From contig NW_025335854.1 in the NCBI RefSeq assembly GCF_004798865.1, forward strand, positions 3,772,416-3,836,415: a stretch of DNA of 64,000 bases. Direction: 5' to 3'. The first letter of the stretch is position 1, and the number at the start of each line of letters is the position of its first letter. Below the pieces are notes generated by a model that searched no databases, was not told where the DNA came from, and was given only the letters and a program-made list of their open reading frames with translations. Origin of the DNA: Varanus komodoensis (lineage: Eukaryota; Chordata; Lepidosauria; Squamata; Varanidae). This document shows positions 32,976 to 45,055 of the stretch, in pieces. The translations under genes were made by a program, and so were the position numbers.

Positions 32976-33857
32976 ATGCAATGTGCTTGAACTCTTGAAA
33001 GCTGCCTACATATAATAAGATGATGATAATGGAGAAGGAGGAGGAGGAGGATTTAAAATCAGAATGAGAACCTGTTTGATAAAGTTCTGTTGGAACTGGA
33101 GAACTCATAAGGATGCACTTGCAGATGAACTGGCCCCATGGAACTTCGCAGTGCAACGGAAAATCACTTGAGAGAGGATTTGCCAGACAGTGTGATCAAG
33201 GCACCCCGTTTCTTGCATAGCTTCCATAAATCTTTAGCTCTGTCACATTGCTTTGTTTCCCTGACTGTACGCCCAGTTGAGAGGTGCTTAATTCAATTAC
33301 ACTGACAAGTTGATTTACTTCTACCACTCCACTTTTTAACACCCCTGAAGTGAAACGGCCTCAGAAAAGACAACTGCCCATCACCATGGGAGACAAAGAT
33401 ATTCATTAAGGCCTCTGTCATCTGATTAGCCTGACAATAGGTTTGACAGTCAGGCAACTCACAGGTTTCCCTTGCCATCCACATCTTTAACGATCAGGCC
33501 CATACCATATTCAGTTAAAGAGATGCTGCTGTTTGCAAGTGTCACTCAAGTCCAGAGACACCAATAATTGAACCTGGTGATAAACAGTTTTTTCCTGAAT
33601 GGTAAAGTATTTGTCAGAGACATTCTAATGTGTGTACATTAATGGACAGCTTTTTTACATAGCGGGAATGAGCAAAACATTTATTACTGTTTGTGTGTGA
33701 GTGTGTGTGCATGCATGCACCCACACATGTGCTCCTCTGCATGACTTGAAAAGTGATATTATGTATTCATGGTACAAAAGTGGATAGTCCAGATACTGAA
33801 GTGTAGAATTTTCTGGTTTTTTTTAAAGAGTGGTCTTTAAGATTTAGGCCAGATTTA
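32976..33857. other. Unassigned sequence
   Basis: Contains a GATGAT/GGA-rich run (33020-33050) and a GT/TGCA run (33690-33730). 33160-33490 is repeat-free with even composition. No gene recognised. Confidence 0.4.
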
Positions 33858-34538
33858 GTGTGGGGGTTGTTTTACAGGAGTATAGTAAAGATCATTATTG
33901 TTAATAACAAGGAAATCAAAACTGTGAAGGATTGCACATACCTTGGTTCATTCGTCAATTCAAAGGGAGATGGCAGCCAAGAAATTTGAAGACTGGGACT
34001 TGGGAGAACAGCAACAAAGCAACTTGAGAAGAGCATCAGCTGTAAGAATGTTTTACTAGAAACCAAGGCCAAGATCATCTAAACCGTTGTGTTCCCAATC
34101 ACAATATATGAGTATGAAATCTGGACAGTGAGGAAAGCCAGCAGGAAGAAAATTCATGCAATTGAAACATGGTGCTGGAAGATTGCTTTGCAAATATCCT
34201 GGACCAACAGAAAGACGGAGAACTGGGCCCTAGATCAAATCAAGTCAGCGCTTTCCCTAGAAGAAAAAATGACGAAACTGAAGCTGTCCTACTTTGGACA
34301 ACATCATAAGAAGGCAAGACTCCCTGGAGAAGATAGTCATGTTAGAGAAAGTCAAAAGCAGAAGAACAAAAGGGGAAATAAAATATGAGATGAATTGAAT
34401 CCACAAAGGAAGCCACAGCCTTGAACTTGGGAGAGCTGAAAGGGGCTGTCACAGACAGGAAATTTTGGAGTGCTTTCATTCATGGGTTGACTTAAGTTCA
34501 CCATAAGTCAACTTTATGGCACCTAACAACGACAACAT
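33858..34538 (+). mobile_element. BovB-like (RTE) LINE 3' end, diverged
   Basis: Decayed ORF2 C-terminal sequence is readable on the plus strand: NNKEIKTVKDCTYLGSFV, FPITIYEYEIWTVRKASRKK, IHAIETWCWK and MTKLKLSYFGQHHKKARL, corresponding to YLG, VFP..YGCESW, DAFE.WCWRR and KLQYFGHLMRR in BovB. It ends in TTTATGGCACCTAACAACGA. Several stops are present, so this is an old copy. The upstream endonuclease and most of the reverse transcriptase are missing. Confidence 0.85.
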
Positions 34539-34651
34539 ATATTTACTGCTATTATTTGCATGACTCTTAAAAGAACCCAGTTCATAATTTGGGGAAATTT
34601 TCCTCTGGAGGGCTTTTTCTCTGCACAGAAAACATTTCCAAAGGTACCTTG

Positions 34652-35145
34652 TGTTGTGAGCAAGTGTGATAGCTGGTTTGGGCACACTTCCTCAAGGGCT
34701 GCTAGCTGCTCTCCAGAAAAATTAGAAAAATAAAGAAAGGTGTGGAAAGGTGGCTGGGGATGTGCGCCATCCCCAGGCATTGAGATGAGAGAAGCAGGGA
34801 TGCTTATCTCAAGGCCAGACCCCCAAGTGGGCAGGCAGTCTCTGGGAATAACCAAGACATACAGGTGGTGGGAAGTAGGGGAGTTTCACAGACACAGACA
34901 AGGTGGGCATGGCTCTAGACCACTTGATGCATTGAGGAAGGCCCAATTAGAAGATGGGTGCTGAGAGGAGGCATAGTCCTTTTCAGACAGCCCTTCTGAA
35001 GGGACGAGGCCCAGGCATGCTCATAAGGAGAGTCATGGGAAGTGAATACTAGATTGGATTCAACAAAGATTCTGGAAAATCTTTGGTCAATAAAGAACAT
35101 TGTGCAAGAAAGGTTTGTAGTCTTGAGAATCCCTAGCTCATGACA
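34652..35145 (+). mobile_element. LTR-like fossil, copy C
   Basis: About 494 bp, TG..CA ended, with AATAAA at 35089-35094 placed some 50 bp before the end, as in an LTR. Shares its whole layout with copy B. It lies 2.1 kb downstream in the same orientation, but the DNA between them holds CR1 and BovB pieces rather than gag-pol, so the two are better read as separate solo LTRs than as one provirus. Old and broken; family not identified. Confidence 0.5.
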
Positions 35146-35607
35146 GCATGCATATTAATCACAAGAGAGGCCTAGCATCCACACCATCCCAAGAAACATT
35201 CTCTGATAATTATTCTATCACACTAGCACCTCCAAATCCAGCAGAGCCAATTAGCCTAATTTATACTCCATTGTTACCTGCATGGATAGACAGGGACCAC
35301 CATGTTTTTCTCTGTCATCCCTAATGGAGATTCTTTGCATTTAGTCACAATTACTTGTAATATACTTTTGCTTCAGCAGTCACTTATCGATCTGTTTATT
35401 CTTCTGCTGCTCATTTGCTAGAAAACTAAATTGCCTCTGCACTGAGAGATGTAAATGTAGTGACCTGAAATATTAGTAGATTACATCACATCATAAAGCA
35501 GAAGAAAAAGAAAAAGGACTCTTATTCAGAGGACTGAAACCTGCTGACAGTGCATTTATACAAGAAGTCCTTTGAGCGCACTAAATTCTTCAAGCATACC
35601 AAAGTAA

Positions 35608-35610
<3 letters not shown>
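35146..35610. other. Repeat-free block, possible conserved non-coding element
   Basis: Between 35200 and 35560 no repeat is seen. Words such as GCCAATTAGCCTAATTTATA, CTCCATTGTTACCTG, TCTTTGCATTTAG and CAATTACTTGTAATATAC suggest clustered homeodomain/SOX/POU-like sites. Conservation is untested. Confidence 0.3.

Positions 35611-35638
<28 letters not shown>
35611..35638 (+). repeat. AG dinucleotide microsatellite
   Basis: About 14 uninterrupted AG units. Confidence 0.95.
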
Positions 35639-35645
<7 letters not shown>

Positions 35646-35746
35646 TACTTTTACTCTGTTTCTGGAGAATTTTGGTTTTACTTGTTTCAAAAGTCTGGAA
35701 ATGTGGGGAAATATACAGTGAAGAGATGACCTTTATTCAACACTGA

Positions 35747-35748
35747 TG

Positions 35749-35781
<33 letters not shown>
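35747..35781 (+). repeat. TGA trinucleotide microsatellite
   Basis: About 11 TGA units starting at ATGTGATGATGA. Confidence 0.95.
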
Positions 35782-35782
<1 letters not shown>

Positions 35783-36055
35783 GCAGTTTCTAGAAGCTCA
35801 CTTACCACCCTATATACAGTCTACATTTGGTTGATTTGTGCAACAAAAGTATTTAGGAGATCCTCTCTAGACCAAACATTTACTTACAGGAAATTTTAAA
35901 CTGAACTTTTTTGGGGGGGATTCCTCCTAAATTAACCATGAGAGGGATTTTGAGGGATGGTCAAAGAGTTACAAGTAAGATCCAGTAATGGGAAGCATGG
36001 GTTTTAGGTCTCTGCCTAAAGAGAAATGAAAGCTTTCTCATCAGGTGAAACATGA

Positions 36056-36111
36056 AAGAAAGCAAAGCAAAGCAAAGCAAAGCAAAGCAAAGCAAAGCAA
36101 AGCAAAGCAAA
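36056..36111 (+). repeat. AAAGC pentanucleotide microsatellite
   Basis: About 11 nearly perfect AAAGC units, an uncommon motif and the purest pentanucleotide array in the window. Confidence 0.95.
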
Positions 36112-36439
36112 CCTTCTTAGGATTTCCAGGTGTACCCACAATTTTGTCTATGATACACAGCAGTGTACACCATCAGTTTTGAAATTCACTGGTAACAAAG
36201 TACCTGACGAAAATAAGTCCATTTCTTTTGCCTGTGTTCCTGATAGGACAAATTATCTTGATTTCATGATGAATAGAATATTCATGTGCTGCTTTTTAAT
36301 ATTCAGACTCCTTTTTAAGATGGCAGTCTTAAAACTTGCAGTTAAACTGCATCTCCTGTGAATATATAATTCAGCTCAAAGGACCTGGCAAAATGAATAC
36401 TAAACAAATACAACCAAAAGTCAAGTGTGTTGTTCTTTC

Positions 36440-36765
36440 AATGCTACCTCAATGCTGAATACATTTCGTATTCATATCAGATTGCTTTTTTTTCCTCTTC
36501 CAGTGATTAAGTGTGTGTATTTTATGCACATTTATCCTGAATGTAGTCACGAGGGTGCACAACTGTGACATGTTTATGTTCCTCTCCCATTGATTTAAGT
36601 ATGTTTGTGACATTTTTCAAAAGTACTATTTTTTATTCTCATTTTTCTCAAATGTATGTGTGGTATATTGGGATGTTACAAATGATATTGCAAGTTTCAA
36701 ACTATATGGACTTTGACTTCAGATTGCGTCCAAATCCATGTTTGTTCTGCAAGATGTAAAATAAA
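36440..36765 (-). repeat. A/T-rich dispersed family copy
   Basis: CAGATTGCGTCCAAATCCAT near 36720 is the complement of the head block seen at 61545-61575 (CAGATTGTCTCCAAGTCTGT) and 45010-45020. To its left lie CATTTTTCAAAAGTACTATT and GTATTTTATGCACATTTATC tail words in minus orientation. Confidence 0.5.
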
Positions 36766-37059
36766 TACATTCTGATAAAAATGAACAGCAATTCATGTCT
36801 CCTACATCCCTAAAGGGAAACTAGCTCAGAAGGGCTCAGTGGTCTGTTTCTTCAAGGAAATTCACCTGGTGATGCACGTGAGGAAGCATCAGGAGGTGAT
36901 TCATATGAATGAATATGTACAGTAAGTCATTCACTGGCTTTTCAGCCCTTGCCCGATTCAGGCAATGGCTCCTTTTAAGAACAAATTCCCTTTGCTTTGT
37001 TTAGTCAGTAGGGAGACTGAATAATTTTATTTCCATTAACTTTTTTATTAAGTGTCCTA

Positions 37060-37260
37060 TCCATGTCCTAAAACACAAAAGTGCATGTGAACATATTTGG
37101 AGGCAAAGCTCATACATTTCCAGGCATATGATGCTTGTTTGCAACCTCTGTGCTTTTGGAAAATGCACACTTAAAATGTATTTAAAAACGTGCATGGACT
37201 GGCACATTGTGCATGAGGTGGACCAAGCTTCAAGGTAGAATTCTGAGGTCACCTGCAAGC
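37060..37260 (+). repeat. Possible A/T-rich dispersed family copy
   Basis: CAAAAGTGCATGTGAACATA, GTGCTTTTGGAAAATGCACA and AACGTGCATGGACTGG share the tail texture; no head block aligned. Confidence 0.4.
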
Positions 37261-40200
37261 TCAGCAGTCAGTGATTCAACCAGGTCTAGCAGCCAAGGTA
37301 AACATGGCACAGAGTTTGTGTCTTGGTCTGGACTGAAAAGTATACTCAGAGATCACTGAGCGTCTGAATCAAACATTGTTCAGAGGCAGGATGGCTGAAA
37401 TAACTTAATATAGGCTGTAAAAATAACAAGCAAGACTTACCTTTAAACAATATGAAAACTTGGGAAGATATTGTTCTGGGGGCTCAGTGTGTAGGCTGTG
37501 TTGTTTGTAATTCCCTTGGCAACTTTATTTATTTTGTTCACTCAAGTCTGTTTCCTTTATGTTAGTTTTTCCTTTGTTCTGTATTTTTTTTCTATGCAAT
37601 TGTATATGTTGGAAAAATAGAATTATTAATTTTGGAAGTCAAAAGAAGAAAATAGTTATCCACAATAACTATTCAATAGCGTTCAACAATGAAATCACAA
37701 TTTATTCCCAGCAAAAAACAAAACAAAACAAAAACAGTATGAATACTCGCACTTCAAACTTAACTCATTTTCCTTGATTCTTCTCTCTGAAATCAAAAGG
37801 TGTTGAGTGAACCAAGAGAATCAGCACTTCTTTATCTCTCTCCTAGCAAAGGATATCTCACTAGCAACCAAGGCCATTTCAATGCCAAAATCAGACCTAA
37901 ATTTGGTTTGAATGGATCTAGAGAATCATTTCATCCAAGAGTGACTGCATGAGCAAGCACACAGCTGATTGTCTTGACCTCGGAAAAGGTCATTAGCCAC
38001 ATGCGGGACACACAACAGCTAGATTTAGGAATCTAGTATCCCTTACTATTACAATGTTGTGAGTGGAGATGTAACTTCCACAAGATAACTCTGTTAGCTA
38101 CCATTTCCTGGAGTTTTAAGGGATTAATTTGTTCATGGTGGTTACCCATGAAGCATTTCTGAGCCCAAAGGGAAGACTCAAGGTGTCCCTGCAAAAATCA
38201 GTCTCCATATGGACATCCATGCACATGTGGATAACCATGGTCTAGTCTTCAAGAAAGTATCTTGAAATAAAATAATAAATCGTACACAGGAGACTCTATT
38301 TCAACATTTTGGGGCTTATACAGAGCCAAGCTGAAGTAACGAATGTATTGAGACAATTATATCTAACCTTGGGAATATCACTTTTCTTCAACTGTACTTT
38401 CTTGGCCAGTAATAGTGTAATTATAATTGAAGTTTTAAATGGTAGGTAAAGGAGGTTCAAACCATATCATATAAGTATAATTAGGGAAGAGGGTATTTTA
38501 TACTTAAGAATCCGTTATCCATTTAACTCTTGGAGTGTTTCCCAGATACGGAATTAGCCTGTGTGGAATAAGTTAATTTTGCACACAGGCTGGCACCTCA
38601 GTTTTCAAACCCCTTCTTTTTGGGCAACTGTAGCTAAGGCCTTTTACTTTTCTATCATAAGGTCTGACTCCTCTACACAGAAACTGTGTTTAAAAAAAGC
38701 GGGGAGCCCAAATATATACAAGCGCAATTTATGACTCAACAGTGTAATCTATACAATGAAGGGAAGATGAGTTGTCACACAATAGTACCTGGAATGCAGA
38801 GGTCTGTGTAGAATGGAAATAAAAATGGAAATATTAATGGAAATGGAATGGAAATAAAAATATGAAACATTGTGACTTTTGTGTTATGGTTAAGGTCAAC
38901 ACAGTCAAAAGAACAGCGGTTTTGTATCACACCTTATTTTTTCTGCATAATTCAAGGTACAGTTTATTTTAGCAATATCAACCAAGCTATATGCTAAAAG
39001 AAGTATCTATTCTATGCAGCCTCAGAGAAAATTCCTGGAATGGCATGAATGGAAAGATGGCTCAGCAAAGGAGATAGATGATTTCTCCAGCCCAGCTAGA
39101 AACAGAAAGAGATCTTCAGTAAGGAAGAAGGTTTGCGATGCCCTCTTGGAAAATGGTACAACTTTGGGTCATTTGACTGGCTGCTGATGGAATGGCTAGA
39201 TGACCCTTTGGTTGGAAAAGCAAGATAATGCTTATGTGAAGCACAATTGCCTTCTGTGGTCAAAGCCACCTGCATCTGCCACTACTTCTGCTAAGCAGTG
39301 TCCATGGCCTCTTTGAACTCAAAGCACACAAGTCAAGTGCTTCATGAACCATGGAAACCATCTTTGCATTCATGACTTGGCCTTGATTCTGGCTATGTGC
39401 TGCACCTAGAAACAAACAACCTCTGTGATTCATCCTTGTCAGAGTTCTTGTTCCTCATGTAGAACTCTGATATATAACTTGGTCATTCTCTGCTTATTCC
39501 ACTTTCTTGTGCACAAAGAGAAAGCCAGAAAAGTTTACAGATCAGTGTTTTCTTGGGTTCTGTGGGTATGATGACCATTACTTATCCATCTTAGAGCAAA
39601 ACCTCTCCATTAAGGAGAAATTTCTCTTGACATAGGACATTTTCTACTTTAGAGGAAAGAAAAACCAATAAGGGAAGGAGAAAACACTTCCTGGTTTCAG
39701 TGTACCACACTTGGGTCACCAGCATAAACCTTATATGTCTCCAATTTCATTTTGAAATCCTTGCTTTATCTCAATGCCTAATCAAGTAAGGTAATTCCAA
39801 CATATCTTCTTCCGATGATTAGCAATGCTCCTCCAGTTTCCTATATGAATTTCAATGGCCAGTTCATAGAAATTATAAGTTTTATTATACACAGACATTT
39901 TTCTCCTGTCTTGTTCCCAGCTCCTCCCTTGTAGTATTCCATCTGGTCCTCTCTGAATTCAGGAAGGTTGGTGAGGGACAAGATCATTTAACTGATTAGT
40001 TAATTAATTATTTTTTGTAAATCACTTTGAACTTCTTATAACTGTCATGATTTATCCCAGAAATAAAGAAACAGAATGCAACAAATGAGAGAGGCAAAAT
40101 GCACAACAGACAGACAGCTGAAGCTTCTGCCATTTATTGGCTTCTAAGATGTATTATTTGCTCAGGGAGGCAAAGAGTATGTAGTCCAGCTTCTATGTAA

Positions 40201-42056
40201 CGACTGGATTAATTCTTCCCACATCAGCAGGCTGAGAAGAAGCATAGAAGAGCTGAGGAACAGAAGGAAGGAGGTCCAAGAAGATGATGGGATGGTCTGC
40301 AAAAAGAAGTGCTTGGAGATGCAGATGACATGAGACAAAGGACAGATATGAGAAGAAGAGGCTGGATAGGAGTAGTCAGGGAGAGGACTCCATAAAATTT
40401 GCAGCACTTCCTTTATGCAATGGAAGGGGAAAGAAGGAGAAAGTCATACTAAGGCAACTGGTCTAGAGACAAGGGTGGTTGTACAACTGTGAGGTGTAGG
40501 GTGTAATCCAATGCCCTCCACCTTAGATGAACATAAGCCTGTGAACTCCAAGACTTACCATGATCTACTGCACAGTGAGGCCCATCTGCATAGACCTCGA
40601 CTTTGTGCCATAACATGTTTTCCCCCACCCCTCCCCTGAAGGCCCATTTGGCCATCTAGATGAAGTTCTGGGGCAAGGGAGGGAGCAGTCAGGGGCTGTG
40701 GCGGGAATCAGTTTAAGCCACCACTGCCCCTGACTCCTCCCTTCTCCACCTCTGGCATTACACCGATTCATCCTTTCAGATTTCCCACTTGCAATCTTGA
40801 GGGTTCAGCCAGTGCATTTCTTTCCGTGCCAACTATGAGGAGAGCACAGCAGGGTCTTGCAGGACCTCAAGGCTGGAGCTCTGAATGACCCGACAGCCCC
40901 CCAGACTTCATCGGAAGCCATAGGGCTGTGCTTTCATGTGTTGACCAAAGGGGGCTTTTTCCTGCTGGGGGCCACTCTCTTGGATTATGGTTATGGGGAG
41001 CCGTATGCCAGTTTTGGGTGGGAGCAGAGCAAGCAGCAGATGGGACTAAACACAAACATAGGCATCCTCAGAGCCATCTCTTTGTCTGCCTTGCTTTCTC
41101 TTTCTTATGTGTAGACTCACATCAGTTCCCTCCCTCCCCTACACTCTCATTCTCACCTTTCCTCATTTCCCTTTCCCTCCCTGTCACCCCTTCTTCCGTC
41201 AGCCAGAATTGACCCACATTTTAAAGTCACTAATTTTCATGAGACAGAGATAAAACTATTAGTAACTATCCCAAAGAACTCACTGAGATATGGAAGTGCT
41301 TCAGTTGGACTGGATCGTGTTCTCCCTTTCTTTTGTGTTAGTGTGTTCATATCCTTTGCATTAGCACTTCAAATTGAAGCTCATAAAAAAGGTTCTTTGT
41401 TCTCCTAAGCAGCTCAATCCTTTGAAGGGCTGCATAGAAATTAAGCCTCCAGCTTCAGACCCTTCATTCCTCCCATTTCTAACTTTCCAGTGACATTGTT
41501 GCTATCATCCATGGGGGAGAAATCACTGAGAAACAAGCAACTCTACTGTGCTCCTTTACAGAAGAATATTTGGACTGATATCAGTGTAGGAGTAGTATCG
41601 TTACCTGTGATAGGATATTTACCACCAAAGGTGTTTGAAGCCATGGCAATGTGCTAAAGACCGAGAAAGGACATCTGCACACTATTTCATTGTAGCCAAC
41701 ATGCAAGCCAACTAACAGAATCCACAACCCTTCTTAGGCCAAGATCTGAGCAATGCATAATTCAGTAGTTTTCAACCATTCCAAGGCAGAGAGGTATGGG
41801 AGGTCTAATGGCTTTCCTCCTGCCTCTCGGTTATTCTGGCACAGTAGCTGCTCTCCAGCATTAACAATGGAAAGACATTGGGTTCCTCTTATTTTTCAGA
41901 AGGAAGAAGATGGAAGTAGTGTTGGGGAGAAGATGGAGGGCCACCAAGAGAAGATGGTATCATCTTGAAATCTACTAAATTATGCTATAAAGCAATGTAG
42001 TTTCTGTTGTGATATTCAGTGCATCACCTTATCCTGTTTTGAGGGATCAGATTCGG

Positions 42057-42057
<1 letters not shown>
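37261..42057. other. Large unassigned block
   Basis: About 4.8 kb, the longest stretch with nothing I can name. It includes an AAAAC run at 37712-37736 and a locally repeated GGAAATAAAAATGGAAAT motif at 38815-38870. 40440-41210 is GC-richer, with overlapping open frames under 100 codons on both strands and no recognised domain. No exon could be supported. Confidence 0.4.

Positions 42058-42108
<51 letters not shown>
42058..42108 (+). repeat. ATT trinucleotide microsatellite (SINE tail)
   Basis: About 17 perfect ATT units directly abutting the 5S-SINE tail in minus orientation. Confidence 0.95.
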
Positions 42109-42109
<1 letters not shown>

Positions 42110-42249
42110 ATTTTTATATTGCCCATAGCCAAAGCTGTCTAGGCAGTTGACAGCAATAATCATAGAATTATACACTCAAGTCACCCATCCCATTTCTGCC
42201 CAGGCCTGACCCTGCTTAGCTTCCAAGATTAGGCAGGATCAGGCACTTG
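42109..42249 (-). mobile_element. 5S rRNA-derived SINE, copy 2
   Basis: The reverse complement reads CAAGTGCCTGATCCTGCCTA, GGAAGCTAAGCAGGGTCAGG, GGATGGGTGACTTGAGTG and the L2-type tail TTTGGCTATGGGCAATATAA. It differs from copy 1 at about 7 of 141 positions. Box A and box C parts of the 5S internal promoter are kept. Orientation is opposite to copy 1, about 28 kb away. Confidence 0.88.
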
Positions 42250-44769
42250 AGGCTACATGGAAGTTTTTGGAGGCAAGATGCTTGCCTCTGTATGTCCTGC
42301 CACATTCTTTCTCAACCCTTGTCTCTGATGACTTATCTAAGCTAGCCTTGGGACTCCAATAGGTGATGGGAGTACTGAATGCATCAGTGCATGACAATGT
42401 GGTCCCTCTTACCTTGAAGGAAGCATGGGTGGAACAGTGGTAGACGGACTACATATCCTTAACAAGCAGGTCCTTCCCATGCTAGGAATCTCTCTATCTG
42501 TTGAATTTTGCTGATGTGAAAGGGTGAAATTTTGTTTCAGTTCATTTCTAGCAACAATTTACCCAAATTCACCAAGTTCTCCATAATCAGCAGAGAAAGA
42601 ACTTAAGGATTTAAAAGCTGAGCCATGGAAGAGTGAAATTGGCAGATTTGTCCATTCTGAGGTGCATCTTGATTTTCCCCACTCCATCAGAACTGGGGGA
42701 ATCATTTCTTCACTGGCAGATTTGCAGTTTGCTGCTTCCAGCTCATCTCTTCTATCCTGGGGAATTAGTTTAGAATTCCACCATTATTGCTATGTTTTTT
42801 AAACAATAAATTACAGATGTGAAATCTATCACTCAGTTCACACAGATCTGTGTATGTGTTTAAGAAACAATGTTCAAAGTCTGGCTGCACTAACTCATAA
42901 ATCCATGCTTTCTTTCAAGACATAATTTCATACAGAATTCAGATTCAGAGAATTAATTACTAACAAAGGATCTTTTCAAGCTAATCCCTGTCTTAAAATA
43001 TATTAGGAACCTTGACTGGTGTTTACTCTAGGCTTTTTGAAGTCCAAATAATTTATGCAGACTTCTACAAACTTCAGCCTCAATTTGAATTAATTTGTAT
43101 GTATTTGAAGATCAAGCACACCAGAAATGACTAGCAAAGTGCTCACCAAATAGTCTAAGCCTACATAGAACAACTTTGTTTGAGTTTAGCTTCCAAATGA
43201 TAAGAAAGTTAGTCTTTGCTTTTCTTAGTAGGAGCTGATCTGGTTGCTAGGCATGCAATAGGTATGAATGAAGGTGGAAGCCAGTAAATGACTGTGATGG
43301 ACGCCTAATGCAAGGGATGTAGTTGCAAGCAAATGGGTTTAGGGTCTCCAACATGGTTCCACTGTTGCTTCTTGGTGTCCACTGTGGCACCGTGCCTCTT
43401 GGTGCCCACAAGCCCTTTGTCCCTCATTCGTAAAGAATGATGATGATGCCATTTAAAAATGGGAATCTGTGGCATATTTCAAAGTGATGTGCCATATTTA
43501 TTTCCACAAATGATTCCAAGCCCATTCTCTGAGACTCAGCAGCTTCTCTTCTGTGAAATGAGTATTGAAGCATAAGAATATGTGTTCAGAAGAGTGTGCA
43601 GTGCCTGGGATCTCAGAGCTTCACTCTTCCTTGTACAGAGTTCCCTTTAGTTCTAGTTGCACCAGTTCGTCATCTGAGAAATGGGTGTTTTGTGACCTGC
43701 CATGCCCAGCATGGTGGCCACTTGTGAATGGATAGCTTCCCACAACATGCCCAAATGGCTATTTTCTTGTCAGACTAGCCACATTCCAAATGAACCCTGA
43801 TGATTAAAGAAAGTTAAGTAGTTCATAACACAAGAGAGGGATGCACAGATCCTTCTTCCAAGGGAAATTGTTCTGAGTTGCCATTTTCAGCTGTTGTGTG
43901 CTTGTAGAAGCACTCACACTGAAGGAAGAATGGGAGTTGCCTACTGGCTCCACAACCATTGTCATGTGCCATCAGCTCTGTGTCATCGACATCCATGCAT
44001 TCCATGAGATCTCTGGTAAGAGGTTCCTATGCACTTCTCAGCTGAATGTACATAGATGCCCCCCTGCTGACATCACGCTGAGCCCATAAATGCCAGTGAC
44101 ACACATGACATTGATGGTAGAACCATCAACCTGAGCCCTCTCATCTTCCCCACTTGTATCTCGAATGCCTGGATCACATCTGAAAAGGAGTAGTGTTGCC
44201 TCTACTTCCTCTGAATGATAAGAAAATATTCCATATGGGCCAATGTAATATGGTACTTAAAACCTTAGCTAGCTATATGCTGTAGGAGAGACAATAGTTG
44301 TGGGGAAGTTAATGGGATAGACAGCCCATGAAAGTAAATCTGCAGCTACTCCTGCATTCAATAGCTTTCATCTCTCTGGACTTCAGAAGTGGATATTATT
44401 CAAGGGGCCAGAGTTTGCCCAGTTCCAAATCCTTTGCCTAATGGCCTTAGTATAATTCTTGCAAAACATAGTAAAAATCATGTCCGGGTTCTAGTACTAG
44501 CCTTCTTTGGAACGTAGACATGACTATATTGGCACTTCCAGTTATACCTGTCATTCATTGTTGTTCTTTATGTTTCTGTGGCACTGTATTTCTTGAGCAT
44601 ACATGGACAAATAATGCTGTTTTTGCCAGGGAAAGTCTGTCCTTTATACATGGGGTTTTCCTTTCTCCAAATTAGGGGTGTCCAATCTAGTCAAACTCAA
44701 GTTCAGTGAGGTCCTCTGGATTCTGCCTCAATTTTTGGTCTAATTCATATCTGTATCAGAGTGCAAACT
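42250..44769. other. Unassigned sequence
   Basis: About 2.5 kb with no recognised gene or repeat. Confidence 0.4.
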
Positions 44770-45055
44770 TTTAAGTTCATTATTCATTTCACACCAAAAT
44801 GTGAAATGCAATGAAATAATTCATATATATATTTTCTGATTGTGTATATCAGTTTAGTCACATTTTTAAAAATGTACATATTATACCTCCATTGACTGAA
44901 GGGTGTTTGTATGTAATTTTTATGTATTTTTGCATACACGTCTTTTGGAAAAAGTTTTGATTATGCTACAAATATTATCCCAAGCTCTAAAATTCTGCCT
45001 CCCCTAACTCCAGATTGCGTTTATGTGTTGTGCTTCAGGAGGTACTAACTCGGTA
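44770..45055 (-). repeat. A/T-rich dispersed family copy
   Basis: CCAGATTGCGTTTATG near 45012 matches the CAGATTGCGTCC block of 36440-36765 in the same orientation. To its left are CACATTTTTAAAAATGTACA and TATTTTTGCATACACG tail words. Confidence 0.45.

Noticed and set aside
32037-35145. LTR-like copies B and C as the two ends of one provirus
   Set aside because: They are too diverged from each other, and the DNA between them holds CR1 and BovB fragments and unique sequence, not a retroviral interior.
40440-41210. A CpG-island promoter or short gene
   Set aside because: G+C is only moderately raised, CpG is not dense, and frames on both strands are short and unrelated to known proteins.
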